This document shows, in pieces, positions 8,587 to 16,385 of a DNA stretch of 50,626 nt; the first letter of the stretch is position 1; the number at the start of each line of letters is the position of its first letter. The notes under the pieces are model-generated. The model made no database searches. It worked only from the letters and a program-made list of their open reading frames with translations, and was not told where the DNA came from. A program made the translations under genes and the position numbers. The stretch comes from Oligoflexia bacterium. GTDB taxonomy: Bacteria > Bdellovibrionota > UBA1018 > CAIPTA01 > JAALKR01. The stretch is from contig JAALKR010000004.1 of NCBI GenBank assembly GCA_011087955.1, positions 1-50,626 of the forward strand, in the 5' to 3' direction.

Positions 8587-9518
8587 ATTCATCTAGGTTT
8601 GGGAAATGGATCCTAGCCACAAGGCCGAAAACTCTGGCCGCAGCTATTGCACCAATCATTGCAGCCACAAGCCTCGCGCACTCTTCTGGATATTCTATTA
8701 GCCTAAAGGTTAGCTTCCTTTGTTTTCTTTGTGCCGCTTTAATCCAAATCGCGACTAATTATATCAATGACGGCGCTGATTTTGAGTCCGGTGCAGACAC
8801 TAAAGATCGCCTAGGTCCGAAACGAGCAGCTATGCTAGGAATCCTCACGCCTAAACAACTTTATGTAGGTGCGGGCCTAGCTCTAGCCCTGGCATTCTTT
8901 ATTGGAGTGTATTTAACCTCCATCGGAGGGGGGGGAATTTTTGTCATAGGGCTACTTTCACTTCTTTTTGCTGTTTTATATACGAAAGGCCCCTTCCCAC
9001 TTGCCTACAATGGTTTGGGAGATTTGTTTGTACTTATCTTTTTTGGCCTAATTGCAGTTAATGGCGTCTATTATCTGCAAACCACGGCCGTTACGATTAA
9101 TTCCGTCGTTTTGGGTATAATTATTGGACTTGCAGCGCTACTAATTATGGTCTCCAATAATACTCGAGATATCCCCACCGACACCAAGGCAGGAAAGTGG
9201 ACAATTTCTGCTCTCATTGGGGAAAAATTATCAAAAGTCTATTTTGCAGTCGTCGTTATGCTCATCCCGCTCCTGATGGCCACTCTTTTTTATTTGCAGT
9301 TGGAAGAAAGGGGCCATGTCTTTGTCATGCCGCCCCCAATTGCACTGTTCCTGGTCGTATTTTTCTTTGTGACTGGCCTACTTATGGCCCGCGATTTTTT
9401 CCATGCTCGCTCAGGGGATAACTATAATAACCTCCTTGAGCGTAGCGCTAAACACCTACTAGCAGTTAGTATTGCAACTAGCCTCTGCCTCGTCGCCTTT
9501 CGGTGGGGCTATGTCTAA
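8565..9518 (+). CDS. menA: 1,4-dihydroxy-2-naphthoate polyprenyltransferase
   Basis: This integral membrane UbiA-family enzyme attaches the polyprenyl tail to DHNA, giving demethylmenaquinone. The two prenyl-diphosphate/Mg motifs are visible: NYINDGADFESGADT in the first half and NNTRDIPTDTKAGK in the second. WILATRPKTL at the N-terminus is typical of MenA. About eight to nine hydrophobic segments are present. I favour the TTG at 8565, preceded by AGAGG at 10 bases and overlapping the menH end; the ATG at 8526 would add 13 residues that do not look conserved. The length is then 317 residues. Confidence 0.93.
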   Translation: MVTKSELNSSRFGKWILATRPKTLAAAIAPIIAATSLAHSSGYSISLKVSFLCFLCAALIQIATNYINDGADFESGADTKDRLGPKRAAMLGILTPKQLYVGAGLALALAFFIGVYLTSIGGGGIFVIGLLSLLFAVLYTKGPFPLAYNGLGDLFVLIFFGLIAVNGVYYLQTTAVTINSVVLGIIIGLAALLIMVSNNTRDIPTDTKAGKWTISALIGEKLSKVYFAVVVMLIPLLMATLFYLQLEERGHVFVMPPPIALFLVVFFFVTGLLMARDFFHARSGDNYNNLLERSAKHLLAVSIATSLCLVAFRWGYV

Positions 9519-10518
9519 TTCTAATTTCAACGCCAACTTTGAATACGCTTTCGAGTCTAGGAGACTTATCTCACCTTTTCGATTTGGTGCCACTAAACTA
9601 AATAATACTGAGCTAAGTAATATTGAGAGCTTTTTTCTACGGGAAGTTGGGAAGAAAGATATTGCTGAATCCCCTTTTTTCCCAGGAAGAAGCCCTATTT
9701 CAAAACAAAATTTTAAAAATGAACTCCTAGAGGGGAAATTATCTGAAGCAGCCTATCAATTGATGTCGTATTGTAAATATCAGCTGAATTTTCTTCAAAA
9801 CTATGCCCTAAACGATTTTTCACCAATTGGTGTGAATGCAGTTATTAGCGAATTAGAGGCTGACGTTATTTATTCTAAAATTACTGCGGCGATTAGAAAA
9901 AATTTTCAGGCTGTAAAGATAAAATTCATGCCCTCCAATTATCGGGCGGTTATTGATGTCATAGATGCGCTGGGTACACCGCTTCTTAGCAAAATGGCTA
10001 TCAGGCTTGACTCTAACTCTTCCTTTCAACCGGACGAAGTAATTGATATATCGATGCGACTTCAAGAATATCCAATTGAATTTTGGGAAGACCCGGTTCC
10101 TTTTACGGATCACTATAATTACCAGTACATGACAAAAGAATCACCATTTCCTATTGCCCTTGACGAACATATTAAATCAATCAAGCAAGCCCTTGAACTT
10201 CTCCACACAAAATGTTGCCATATAGCTGTCATTAAGCCCGCACAAATGCGAGACCTACCATTACTAGAAAAAAGCTTGCTACAAAGCCCTGAGCTAAAGA
10301 ATAAAATCGTACTATCGAGCCTGTTTGAAGGCGTTTTCGGAAGTCATTTTCTCCAAAAATTTGCGGGGAAACTAAAGCTCCAAGCGTTTCCACATGGGCT
10401 CAACACACTTTCCTATTTTGAGGAAGACTTACACCTAAATTCAGTTCTTCTGCGCCCTATATCGATACCCCAAAAATCTATCGCTAGCATAGAGAATCTC
10501 AAATGGTTGCCCATTTAA
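9511..10518 (+). CDS. menC: o-Succinylbenzoate synthase, enolase superfamily
   Basis: MenC dehydrates SHCHC to o-succinylbenzoate. Enolase-superfamily residues can be followed: the KxK acid/base pair in VKIKF, metal ligands D in AIRLDSN, E in FWEDPVPF and D in IALDEH, and the second catalytic Lys in AVIKPAQ. The ATG at 9511 overlaps the menA stop by 8 bases and is preceded by a GGTGGGG run; an earlier TTG (9472) would add 13 residues reading through menA. The product is then 335 residues. Sequence similarity within the superfamily is loose, so the operon position helps the assignment. Confidence 0.9.
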   Translation: MSNSNFNANFEYAFESRRLISPFRFGATKLNNTELSNIESFFLREVGKKDIAESPFFPGRSPISKQNFKNELLEGKLSEAAYQLMSYCKYQLNFLQNYALNDFSPIGVNAVISELEADVIYSKITAAIRKNFQAVKIKFMPSNYRAVIDVIDALGTPLLSKMAIRLDSNSSFQPDEVIDISMRLQEYPIEFWEDPVPFTDHYNYQYMTKESPFPIALDEHIKSIKQALELLHTKCCHIAVIKPAQMRDLPLLEKSLLQSPELKNKIVLSSLFEGVFGSHFLQKFAGKLKLQAFPHGLNTLSYFEEDLHLNSVLLRPISIPQKSIASIENLKWLPI

Positions 10519-11936
10519 AAATTCCAAGAATTACCACGCCAGAGCAAGAATTCTCTTCGCGAGAGGTATGCCAAATATTACAAAAGGTAGACTTCAGGCG
10601 GTTTAAAAATAAGCTCCTATTGATCGACACGAAATCTAGGTTTCAAGCTCTACTTTCTATTTTAAAAGCCATTCAGGAAGAGCTGCCCTTTCTAGTCCTA
10701 ACAGAGCGCACAGACAAAGAAGACTTAATTAAGATAGTTTCCTCATCTAAATGGAAATTTGACACTGTCCAAGATAACCTATTTCCTATTGACGACTCTC
10801 ACTTTTCGAGTGAAAAGCCAAATTCTGGGAATTCATCTGATAGTTCAATTGCAGTAAAAAAACTTAATGCTTTCTTGCCAACCAGTGGCACTAGTGGGGA
10901 TGCAAAATTACTTAAAGCTACTCTTAAGCACTTTGTGGCTAATGCTGAAAATCATCGCGCCTATTCAAATGATTATAATTTCAAAATTCAAAATTGGCTC
11001 ATTTTACTGCCACTATCCTTCACAGGGGGGCTCACTGCTTTAGTGAGATCCCTAATCCTTGGCTATGACCTATTCTTTATGGAGTCATTTGAACCTAAAA
11101 GCACCTTGGCTTGGCTTAAGTCTAACAAAATTCATGCTGCCTCGATAGTCCCTACCGCTCTTTATTCTATGTTTCAGAGCGAAGCTGATTCTCAGTGCGG
11201 AGCTGATTTTCAGCGTAAGGACGGTATTAAATTCCCACCGAACTTTAAATATCTTCTCATTGGTGGCTCAGGCATGAGCGAAGAGAGTTGCAATAATTTA
11301 CAGCAAAAAATTATCGGGCACCACCCCATTCGGTTTTCATATGGATTAACTGAAACTCTAGGCCAAATTGCTATTTCTGGCCCTAAAAACAGTCTAGCGA
11401 AACGAATGGATGAGTTGCAAGTATTGCCAAATGTTGAACTAAAAATCGACACTAATAATTTACTTTTTGTTAAGGGCATGACTTGTTTGTCAGAAGACAT
11501 ATTGGGAAACAATATTCTAGATAATGAGGGGTGGCTCGCAACTGGAGACTTTGCTAGTTATTCCGATTCGAAACTAAAAATATTAGGTAGAGAAAAAGAT
11601 GTAATCATATCCGGGGGTAAAAATATTCAACCTCTACAAGTAGAGGCTCGCCTTGCTGGCATACTGCCAGAATTACAATTCGTAGCCTTAGGACTCCCAG
11701 ATGAAAAATGGGGGGAAAGGCTAGTTGTTGCAATTTACACGCAAAATCAAATATCTCACTCAGACCTAGAGTTATTAGTGTCAAAAATAAAGTCAGAGCT
11801 TAGTGAAGAACTCAAGCCTAAAGAAGTTTATGTTTGCTCTAAGTTACCCAGGACAAGCTCTGGAAAATTTCGTAGGCAAGAGTTAGCTAAGAAAATCAAT
11901 ATAGGGCATTATGTCATTAAAAAATTAAGTCTATAA
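10503..11936 (+). CDS. menE: o-Succinylbenzoate-CoA ligase
   Basis: MenE adenylates o-succinylbenzoate and transfers it to CoA. The 477-residue ANL-family protein shows LPTSGTSGDAK (phosphate-binding loop), YGLTETLGQ, ATGDF, the hinge GREKDVIISGGKNI and a C-terminal PRTSSGKFRRQ with the catalytic Lys. It overlaps menC by 16 bases and is the last recognisable menaquinone gene. MenB (DHNA-CoA synthase) and the final methyltransferase MenG/UbiE are not in the window. The next gene, a radical SAM protein, begins only 7 bases after the menE stop, so read-through transcription is expected. Confidence 0.94.
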   Translation: MVAHLKIPRITTPEQEFSSREVCQILQKVDFRRFKNKLLLIDTKSRFQALLSILKAIQEELPFLVLTERTDKEDLIKIVSSSKWKFDTVQDNLFPIDDSHFSSEKPNSGNSSDSSIAVKKLNAFLPTSGTSGDAKLLKATLKHFVANAENHRAYSNDYNFKIQNWLILLPLSFTGGLTALVRSLILGYDLFFMESFEPKSTLAWLKSNKIHAASIVPTALYSMFQSEADSQCGADFQRKDGIKFPPNFKYLLIGGSGMSEESCNNLQQKIIGHHPIRFSYGLTETLGQIAISGPKNSLAKRMDELQVLPNVELKIDTNNLLFVKGMTCLSEDILGNNILDNEGWLATGDFASYSDSKLKILGREKDVIISGGKNIQPLQVEARLAGILPELQFVALGLPDEKWGERLVVAIYTQNQISHSDLELLVSKIKSELSEELKPKEVYVCSKLPRTSSGKFRRQELAKKINIGHYVIKKLSL

Positions 11937-11943
11937 TTTACGT

Positions 11944-13071
11944 ATGTCGCGGCCATTTTTAGACTTATCTGATATTCGCACTATTCAAATTGATCCAACT
12001 AGTAAGTGCAATTTACGCTGCCCACAATGCGCGCGAATTCATAAAGGAAAGGTCTTAGCTAATCTCGAACTAACCGACCTTAAAATGAGCGATTATGACC
12101 GCATTTATTGCAAAGAAATTGCGCCAAATATCAAAGACACCCTTTTTAATGGAAATTTCGGCGACCCGGCTGCGGCAAGCCACCTTAAATCGGCGGTCGA
12201 GTTAATTTTAAAGCGCACTAATGGAACAGTTCATATTGTCACCAATGGTAGTCTTCAGTCGAAAGACTGGTGGCGTGATTTAGCTAAGATGCTTAAAGGT
12301 TGTGGTAAGGTCACCTTTAGCATTGACGGATTAAAGGATACGAACCATTTATACCGAGTCGGGTCAAATTTTGACCGGATTCTCGATAACGCCCGGATGT
12401 TTATAGCCTCCGGTGGTAAAGCGAAATGGGATTTTCTTGTTTTTTCTCATAATCAGCACCAAATCGAGGAAGCAAGAAGTTTAGCCATCCGCCTTGGTTT
12501 TGCTGAGTTTAATTTAAAATACTCAAAACGGTACATAAGTGAAAATTCTCTGAAAGAGAATGTCATCGACCAGGAGCGAGTAGACGGAATGTCTAGTGAT
12601 TTAAAAGAGAGCTTGCACGTACAGAAGTCGCAAGAAATTTTAAATAAATTCAAGACATGGGAAAACTACTTTCAAACCGCCAAAATTTCTTGCAAATTTC
12701 AGAAAAATCGCATGATCTTTGTTGATTTTAAAGCTCGCGTGTGGCCATGCACCTGGGTTGCTGCCCCACCATATTTTATAGACAACGCCAGCCCTCAAAA
12801 AATAAGTATTGAGCGCGCAATTCGAGGCTACAAAAAAGACTTCAATAGTCTTCGTCATTATTCATTTAAAGAAATTTTATCCCACCCATGGCTTCATAAG
12901 AGACTAACCGAATCTTGGGAGTCTGAGCGCATAATTACATGTGCGAGAACCTGCGGAGATCAGATTGAGTATACAAATGGATTTCATCAGAATTCTAAAT
13001 TGGAGATATTAAAAAATGCCGACAAAGACATTTTGCCCACTTCCCTGGATTCACGTATCGATTCGCAATAA
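11944..13071 (+). CDS. Radical SAM protein with C-terminal SPASM-like cysteines (gene A)
   Basis: The 375-residue protein has the radical SAM cluster CNLRCPQC (Cys 22, 26, 29), which binds the 4Fe-4S cluster that cleaves S-adenosylmethionine. FGDPAA, VTNGSLQ and FSIDGLKDTNHLYR are further core-like stretches. C-terminal cysteines at 250, 269, 333 and 337 (KISCKF, VWPCTW, TCARTCGD) look like an auxiliary-cluster twitch or SPASM-like region. It is closely similar to the first 380 residues of the fusion protein at 16386-18293, with cysteines 22/26/29 at identical positions and the shared phrases DTNHLYR and WDFLVFxHNQHQ. The substrate is unknown and no precursor peptide gene is evident nearby. 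It lies 7 bases after menE and overlaps gene B by 56 bases. Confidence 0.82.
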   Translation: MSRPFLDLSDIRTIQIDPTSKCNLRCPQCARIHKGKVLANLELTDLKMSDYDRIYCKEIAPNIKDTLFNGNFGDPAAASHLKSAVELILKRTNGTVHIVTNGSLQSKDWWRDLAKMLKGCGKVTFSIDGLKDTNHLYRVGSNFDRILDNARMFIASGGKAKWDFLVFSHNQHQIEEARSLAIRLGFAEFNLKYSKRYISENSLKENVIDQERVDGMSSDLKESLHVQKSQEILNKFKTWENYFQTAKISCKFQKNRMIFVDFKARVWPCTWVAAPPYFIDNASPQKISIERAIRGYKKDFNSLRHYSFKEILSHPWLHKRLTESWESERIITCARTCGDQIEYTNGFHQNSKLEILKNADKDILPTSLDSRIDSQ

Positions 13072-14458
13072 CGGCGACCTCCGCGTCTGTTGCCAGGCAA
13101 ACGTTGCAAAGGACCGCGGTATTTTACGCGACTCTAATGGAGACCCCTATAACGCGAGGCAATCCAACCTAGATGAAGCTCGCAATTCTGAATTACTTCA
13201 AGAAATTCGGAGATCTATGATTGAAGGAGATCATCACCCTGTTTGTGTTCGCTGCCAAAGAGAGGAGGAATCTGGAATTCGATCTCGACGTCAATTTGAA
13301 AGACAGAACTGGGAAGACTCCGTTGATTATAAAGAACTTATTGCAAATACTGGCTCTAACGGAGCTCTGAAGACGGAAGCGGTTCCTGCTACATATTACG
13401 ATATACGATTTGGGAATCATTGTAACCTCCGTTGCAGAATGTGCGGGCCCACAGACTCAGATTCCTGGTATCGTGACCAATTGCAGGTTTGGGGGCCTCG
13501 CTTTCGAGACACTCATGGCGAAGTGCAGCTTAAGAAAATGCCGAATGGATCTATTCAACCCGTCAATGATGATTACTCATGGGTGGATGATGATGGGTTT
13601 TGGACACAACTAAATTCAAACATTAAAAATATACGCCATATTTATGCCGTAGGCGGAGAGCCTCTATTAATCGATAAACACTATGATTTATTGCAAAACT
13701 GCATTGATCACGGAGTATCTAAGAAAGTCGTGCTGGAATATAATTCAAACGTCTCCACAATTCCAGATAAAGCTTTGTCTCTTTGGGACAAGTTCAAAGA
13801 GGTGAGAGTAGGAGCCAGCATTGATGGCTATGCTGCAATTAATGAATACATTCGCTATCCAAGCAAGTGGGGAAAAGTTGAACACAATCTAACTCGACTA
13901 AACGCCGGGTCCAAAAATATAGCCTCTTGGATTGCTATGACTGTGCAAGCCTATAACGTCCTACACCTACCAGAAATGGTCGACTGGAAATTAAAGTCGG
14001 GGCTTAATCGTATAAATAACCAAAGAAGGACGCCTATCATTACTACGCATCCACTCCATAATCCAAGCTTCCTACACGTACAAATTTTGCCTCTCTCCTA
14101 TAAGGATCTAGTCTCAAAGAGATTTAATGAGTATCGAAAAAAAATCAAAGATTATGATTTCTCTGGCTTTCGCTTCTCAAAAAATTGGATGGTGACTTCC
14201 ATTGAAAAAATCCTTGATGGTTATGAGCTCCTCATGCACGACAAAGACAGCTCCCACGAACTCCCTAAATTTTGGCATTATTCGAAAAAATTAGACTATA
14301 TTCGAAACCAATCAATTGAGCTCGTGCTTCCGGAATTAAGTGAGCATGCTAAGAACTTCTTAAAACCTCAAAATATCAATGAGCAGTATCGTACTGATAA
14401 TTTCGAAGACCAAATTAGTGCTCGAATGCGTTCTTTTGACCAAACACAGATAGGATAA
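13016..14458 (+). CDS. Twitch-domain radical SAM protein with N-terminal cysteine region (gene B)
   Basis: The 480-residue protein opens with FCPLPWIHVSIRNNGDLRVCC (Cys 7, 25, 26) and PVCVRC (Cys 77, 80). This SPASM/twitch-type cysteine region sits before, not after, the radical SAM motif. The motif itself is CNLRCRMC (Cys 136, 140, 143), followed by AVGGEPLL and GASIDGY. This arrangement matches proteins annotated as twitch domain-containing radical SAM, which I recall from marine bacteria and their phages. The substrate is unknown. It starts at ATG 13016 inside the 3' end of gene A, implying translational coupling, and gene C follows after 8 bases. Confidence 0.82.
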   Translation: MPTKTFCPLPWIHVSIRNNGDLRVCCQANVAKDRGILRDSNGDPYNARQSNLDEARNSELLQEIRRSMIEGDHHPVCVRCQREEESGIRSRRQFERQNWEDSVDYKELIANTGSNGALKTEAVPATYYDIRFGNHCNLRCRMCGPTDSDSWYRDQLQVWGPRFRDTHGEVQLKKMPNGSIQPVNDDYSWVDDDGFWTQLNSNIKNIRHIYAVGGEPLLIDKHYDLLQNCIDHGVSKKVVLEYNSNVSTIPDKALSLWDKFKEVRVGASIDGYAAINEYIRYPSKWGKVEHNLTRLNAGSKNIASWIAMTVQAYNVLHLPEMVDWKLKSGLNRINNQRRTPIITTHPLHNPSFLHVQILPLSYKDLVSKRFNEYRKKIKDYDFSGFRFSKNWMVTSIEKILDGYELLMHDKDSSHELPKFWHYSKKLDYIRNQSIELVLPELSEHAKNFLKPQNINEQYRTDNFEDQISARMRSFDQTQIG

Positions 14459-14466
14459 CACTAATA

Positions 14467-15597
14467 ATGGAAAATGCGCAGTTAGTTGCTATTCAACACA
14501 ATAGAGGCTTTTATGCCAACGTGACAAAAATTGAATGGTTTATCGGTTTGCTATGTAATTTTTCTTGCACCTATTGCGCAGAATATGTCCGCTCCGGATA
14601 TGCAGATACGAAAGATATTTTTAAGGCTGTAGACCTATTAATTGAGCGGACGAAAGGGCGTCACCTAATGCTGCTCCTAGGAGGTGGAGAGCCATCTATT
14701 CATCCTGACATTCATAGAATTATTCCTTATATGCACGGCAAGGGAATAGATTTAAACATAATCACTAACGGCAGCCGTAGTCCCAAGCTTTACGTAGATA
14801 TGTTGCCATATATGACCTCCTACACTTTTTCTGTTCATTTTGAGCAAAAATATCACCGAACTATGAACACCATCCGGAGGGTTCACGAAGAGTTTAAGCT
14901 ACTCGGCGATGAGGACAAAAATAAATTTATGCAAGTAAATGTTATGATGGTGCCAGGCTATTTTGAAGAAGCTAAGGAAGTAATTAAAGAACTTAAAGAA
15001 AAGGAAATCCCTTATATCATTCGTCGCATTCGTCCTCTCTTTGATAAGAGTGACAAACCAATTCTGCCAGAAAGAATTAAAAATAGACCCATTGAGGCTC
15101 GCGACTATGGGAAAAAAAGCTTAGTTAGGAATGACTATGGATACTACTCTGAAGAAGAACTAAGCTACTTGAAAGATTTGATTTTTTCGACAAACGTCAA
15201 TACTGAAGAAATATGGCGTGATGAAAATGGAAAACTTAGCTCAAATCTATCTAACGCCAATGATGTTAGTTTAAGGAAACTCAATAAATTTATAGATTGG
15301 AAATGCTGGATTGGTATTGAGCGACTGCATATCTATCCAAGTGGCGATATTTATCGATCAAGTTGCAGAGTCGGCGGTAAGCTTGGAAATGTTTACGAAA
15401 ATTTCGAGTTTCCTGCTTCGCCTATTATTTGCACGAAACATCGTTGCACATGCTCTTGGGCCATAAATGTTTCAAAGGCAAAGGATTCTTCCGCCGAAAA
15501 TGGCCTTAGGATAAATCAAGATAAAATTGATTCTAACGAGAGCCCAGATATACAAAGGATCAAAGGCAGTGAAGACCGCCACGGACTACTAAAATAA
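14467..15597 (+). CDS. Radical SAM protein with C-terminal cysteine cluster (gene C)
   Basis: The 376-residue protein has the SAM/4Fe-4S motif CNFSCTYC (Cys 30, 34, 37), the SAM-contacting LLGGGEPSIHP near residue 71 and IITNGS at about 98-103. C-terminal cysteines at 280, 300, 322, 327 and 329 (DWKCWIG, YRSSCRVGG, IICTKHRCTC) suggest a SPASM-like auxiliary cluster. The last 45 residues are polar and probably disordered. It resembles SPASM oxidoreductases, but no substrate can be named. It is the last gene of the plus-strand run that begins with map, and its stop lies 2 bases from the stop of the convergent gene D. Confidence 0.82.
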   Translation: MENAQLVAIQHNRGFYANVTKIEWFIGLLCNFSCTYCAEYVRSGYADTKDIFKAVDLLIERTKGRHLMLLLGGGEPSIHPDIHRIIPYMHGKGIDLNIITNGSRSPKLYVDMLPYMTSYTFSVHFEQKYHRTMNTIRRVHEEFKLLGDEDKNKFMQVNVMMVPGYFEEAKEVIKELKEKEIPYIIRRIRPLFDKSDKPILPERIKNRPIEARDYGKKSLVRNDYGYYSEEELSYLKDLIFSTNVNTEEIWRDENGKLSSNLSNANDVSLRKLNKFIDWKCWIGIERLHIYPSGDIYRSSCRVGGKLGNVYENFEFPASPIICTKHRCTCSWAINVSKAKDSSAENGLRINQDKIDSNESPDIQRIKGSEDRHGLLK

Positions 15598-15599
15598 TT

Positions 15600-16370
15600 T
15601 TATCTCTCACCAATAATCATAAATCGATCGTAGTGCCCTAGGTTAAGCTCTCCATTAAAATAGACATTAGCCGCTGGGAACATATCTTTAAATTCGTCCA
15701 AAGAATTCACGCAAGAGTGGTGCTCCGCTTCTGAAACTAAATTATTCGACTGAATTACAAATTTTTTCCCCTTTGGGATCCGCCCCCACCACTGCCTTGG
15801 ATATTTTAAATGCTCTGTGGATGTATTTATAATTATATCGGGCTGCAAAAAAACCTCGCATACTGAGCCATCAGCTCTCTTTATATTAGTTTTTGCCCCT
15901 GAATAATCGACACAATACATATCACCTGTTATGCCTTTAATTCGCCATTCCTGAATGCGATCAATATAATTAATCCCATCTACTATTCGCTCAAAATCTG
16001 GGTCAATATCTAGAGAATATACTCGTTTAGGGTATAGGTCTTCCGTAAGAAATTTTATCAAATAATATGGCAATAGGCCTATCCAGCCGCCTAGGACCAA
16101 TATCTCTTTTTGAGAAGTATCAATGTGGTTAGATAGCTCTTCACATAACCATCTCTTAGACGCAAGCTGACCTTTTGAAAATGCGTTTTGAATTTTAGGA
16201 ATCATCTCAGGGTGTAAACCTATCATCGTTTTCAACAACGCTATATCTCTTGGGGACGTCCCACAATTTTCTAATGCACTGGCCACCAAAAGCAAAAAAG
16301 CTCTAGGTCCAAAGTCAGATTTTGGGCTGCTGCGTGATGAAGTATAAATTTTTTCTTTCTCAACACCCAC
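15600..16370 (-). CDS. Class I SAM-dependent methyltransferase-like protein (gene D)
   Basis: The 256-residue protein has a Rossmann-like segment: EILVLGGWIGLLPYYLIKF (residues 89-107) at the position of motif I, followed by RVYSLDIDPDFE (about 116-127), whose acidic residues fit the ribose-binding loop of class I methyltransferases. PDIIINTSTEHL further on resembles motif IV. Motif I is not a classical GxGxG, so a different nucleotide-dependent activity is possible. It starts at GTG 16370 behind a GGGGAAAAGG run, 15 bases after the stop of gene E, and the two are probably co-transcribed. Methyl transfer is inferred; the acceptor is unknown. Confidence 0.6.
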   Translation of the reverse strand: MGVEKEKIYTSSRSSPKSDFGPRAFLLLVASALENCGTSPRDIALLKTMIGLHPEMIPKIQNAFSKGQLASKRWLCEELSNHIDTSQKEILVLGGWIGLLPYYLIKFLTEDLYPKRVYSLDIDPDFERIVDGINYIDRIQEWRIKGITGDMYCVDYSGAKTNIKRADGSVCEVFLQPDIIINTSTEHLKYPRQWWGRIPKGKKFVIQSNNLVSEAEHHSCVNSLDEFKDMFPAANVYFNGELNLGHYDRFMIIGER

Positions 16371-16385
16371 CTTTTCCCCCTAACA

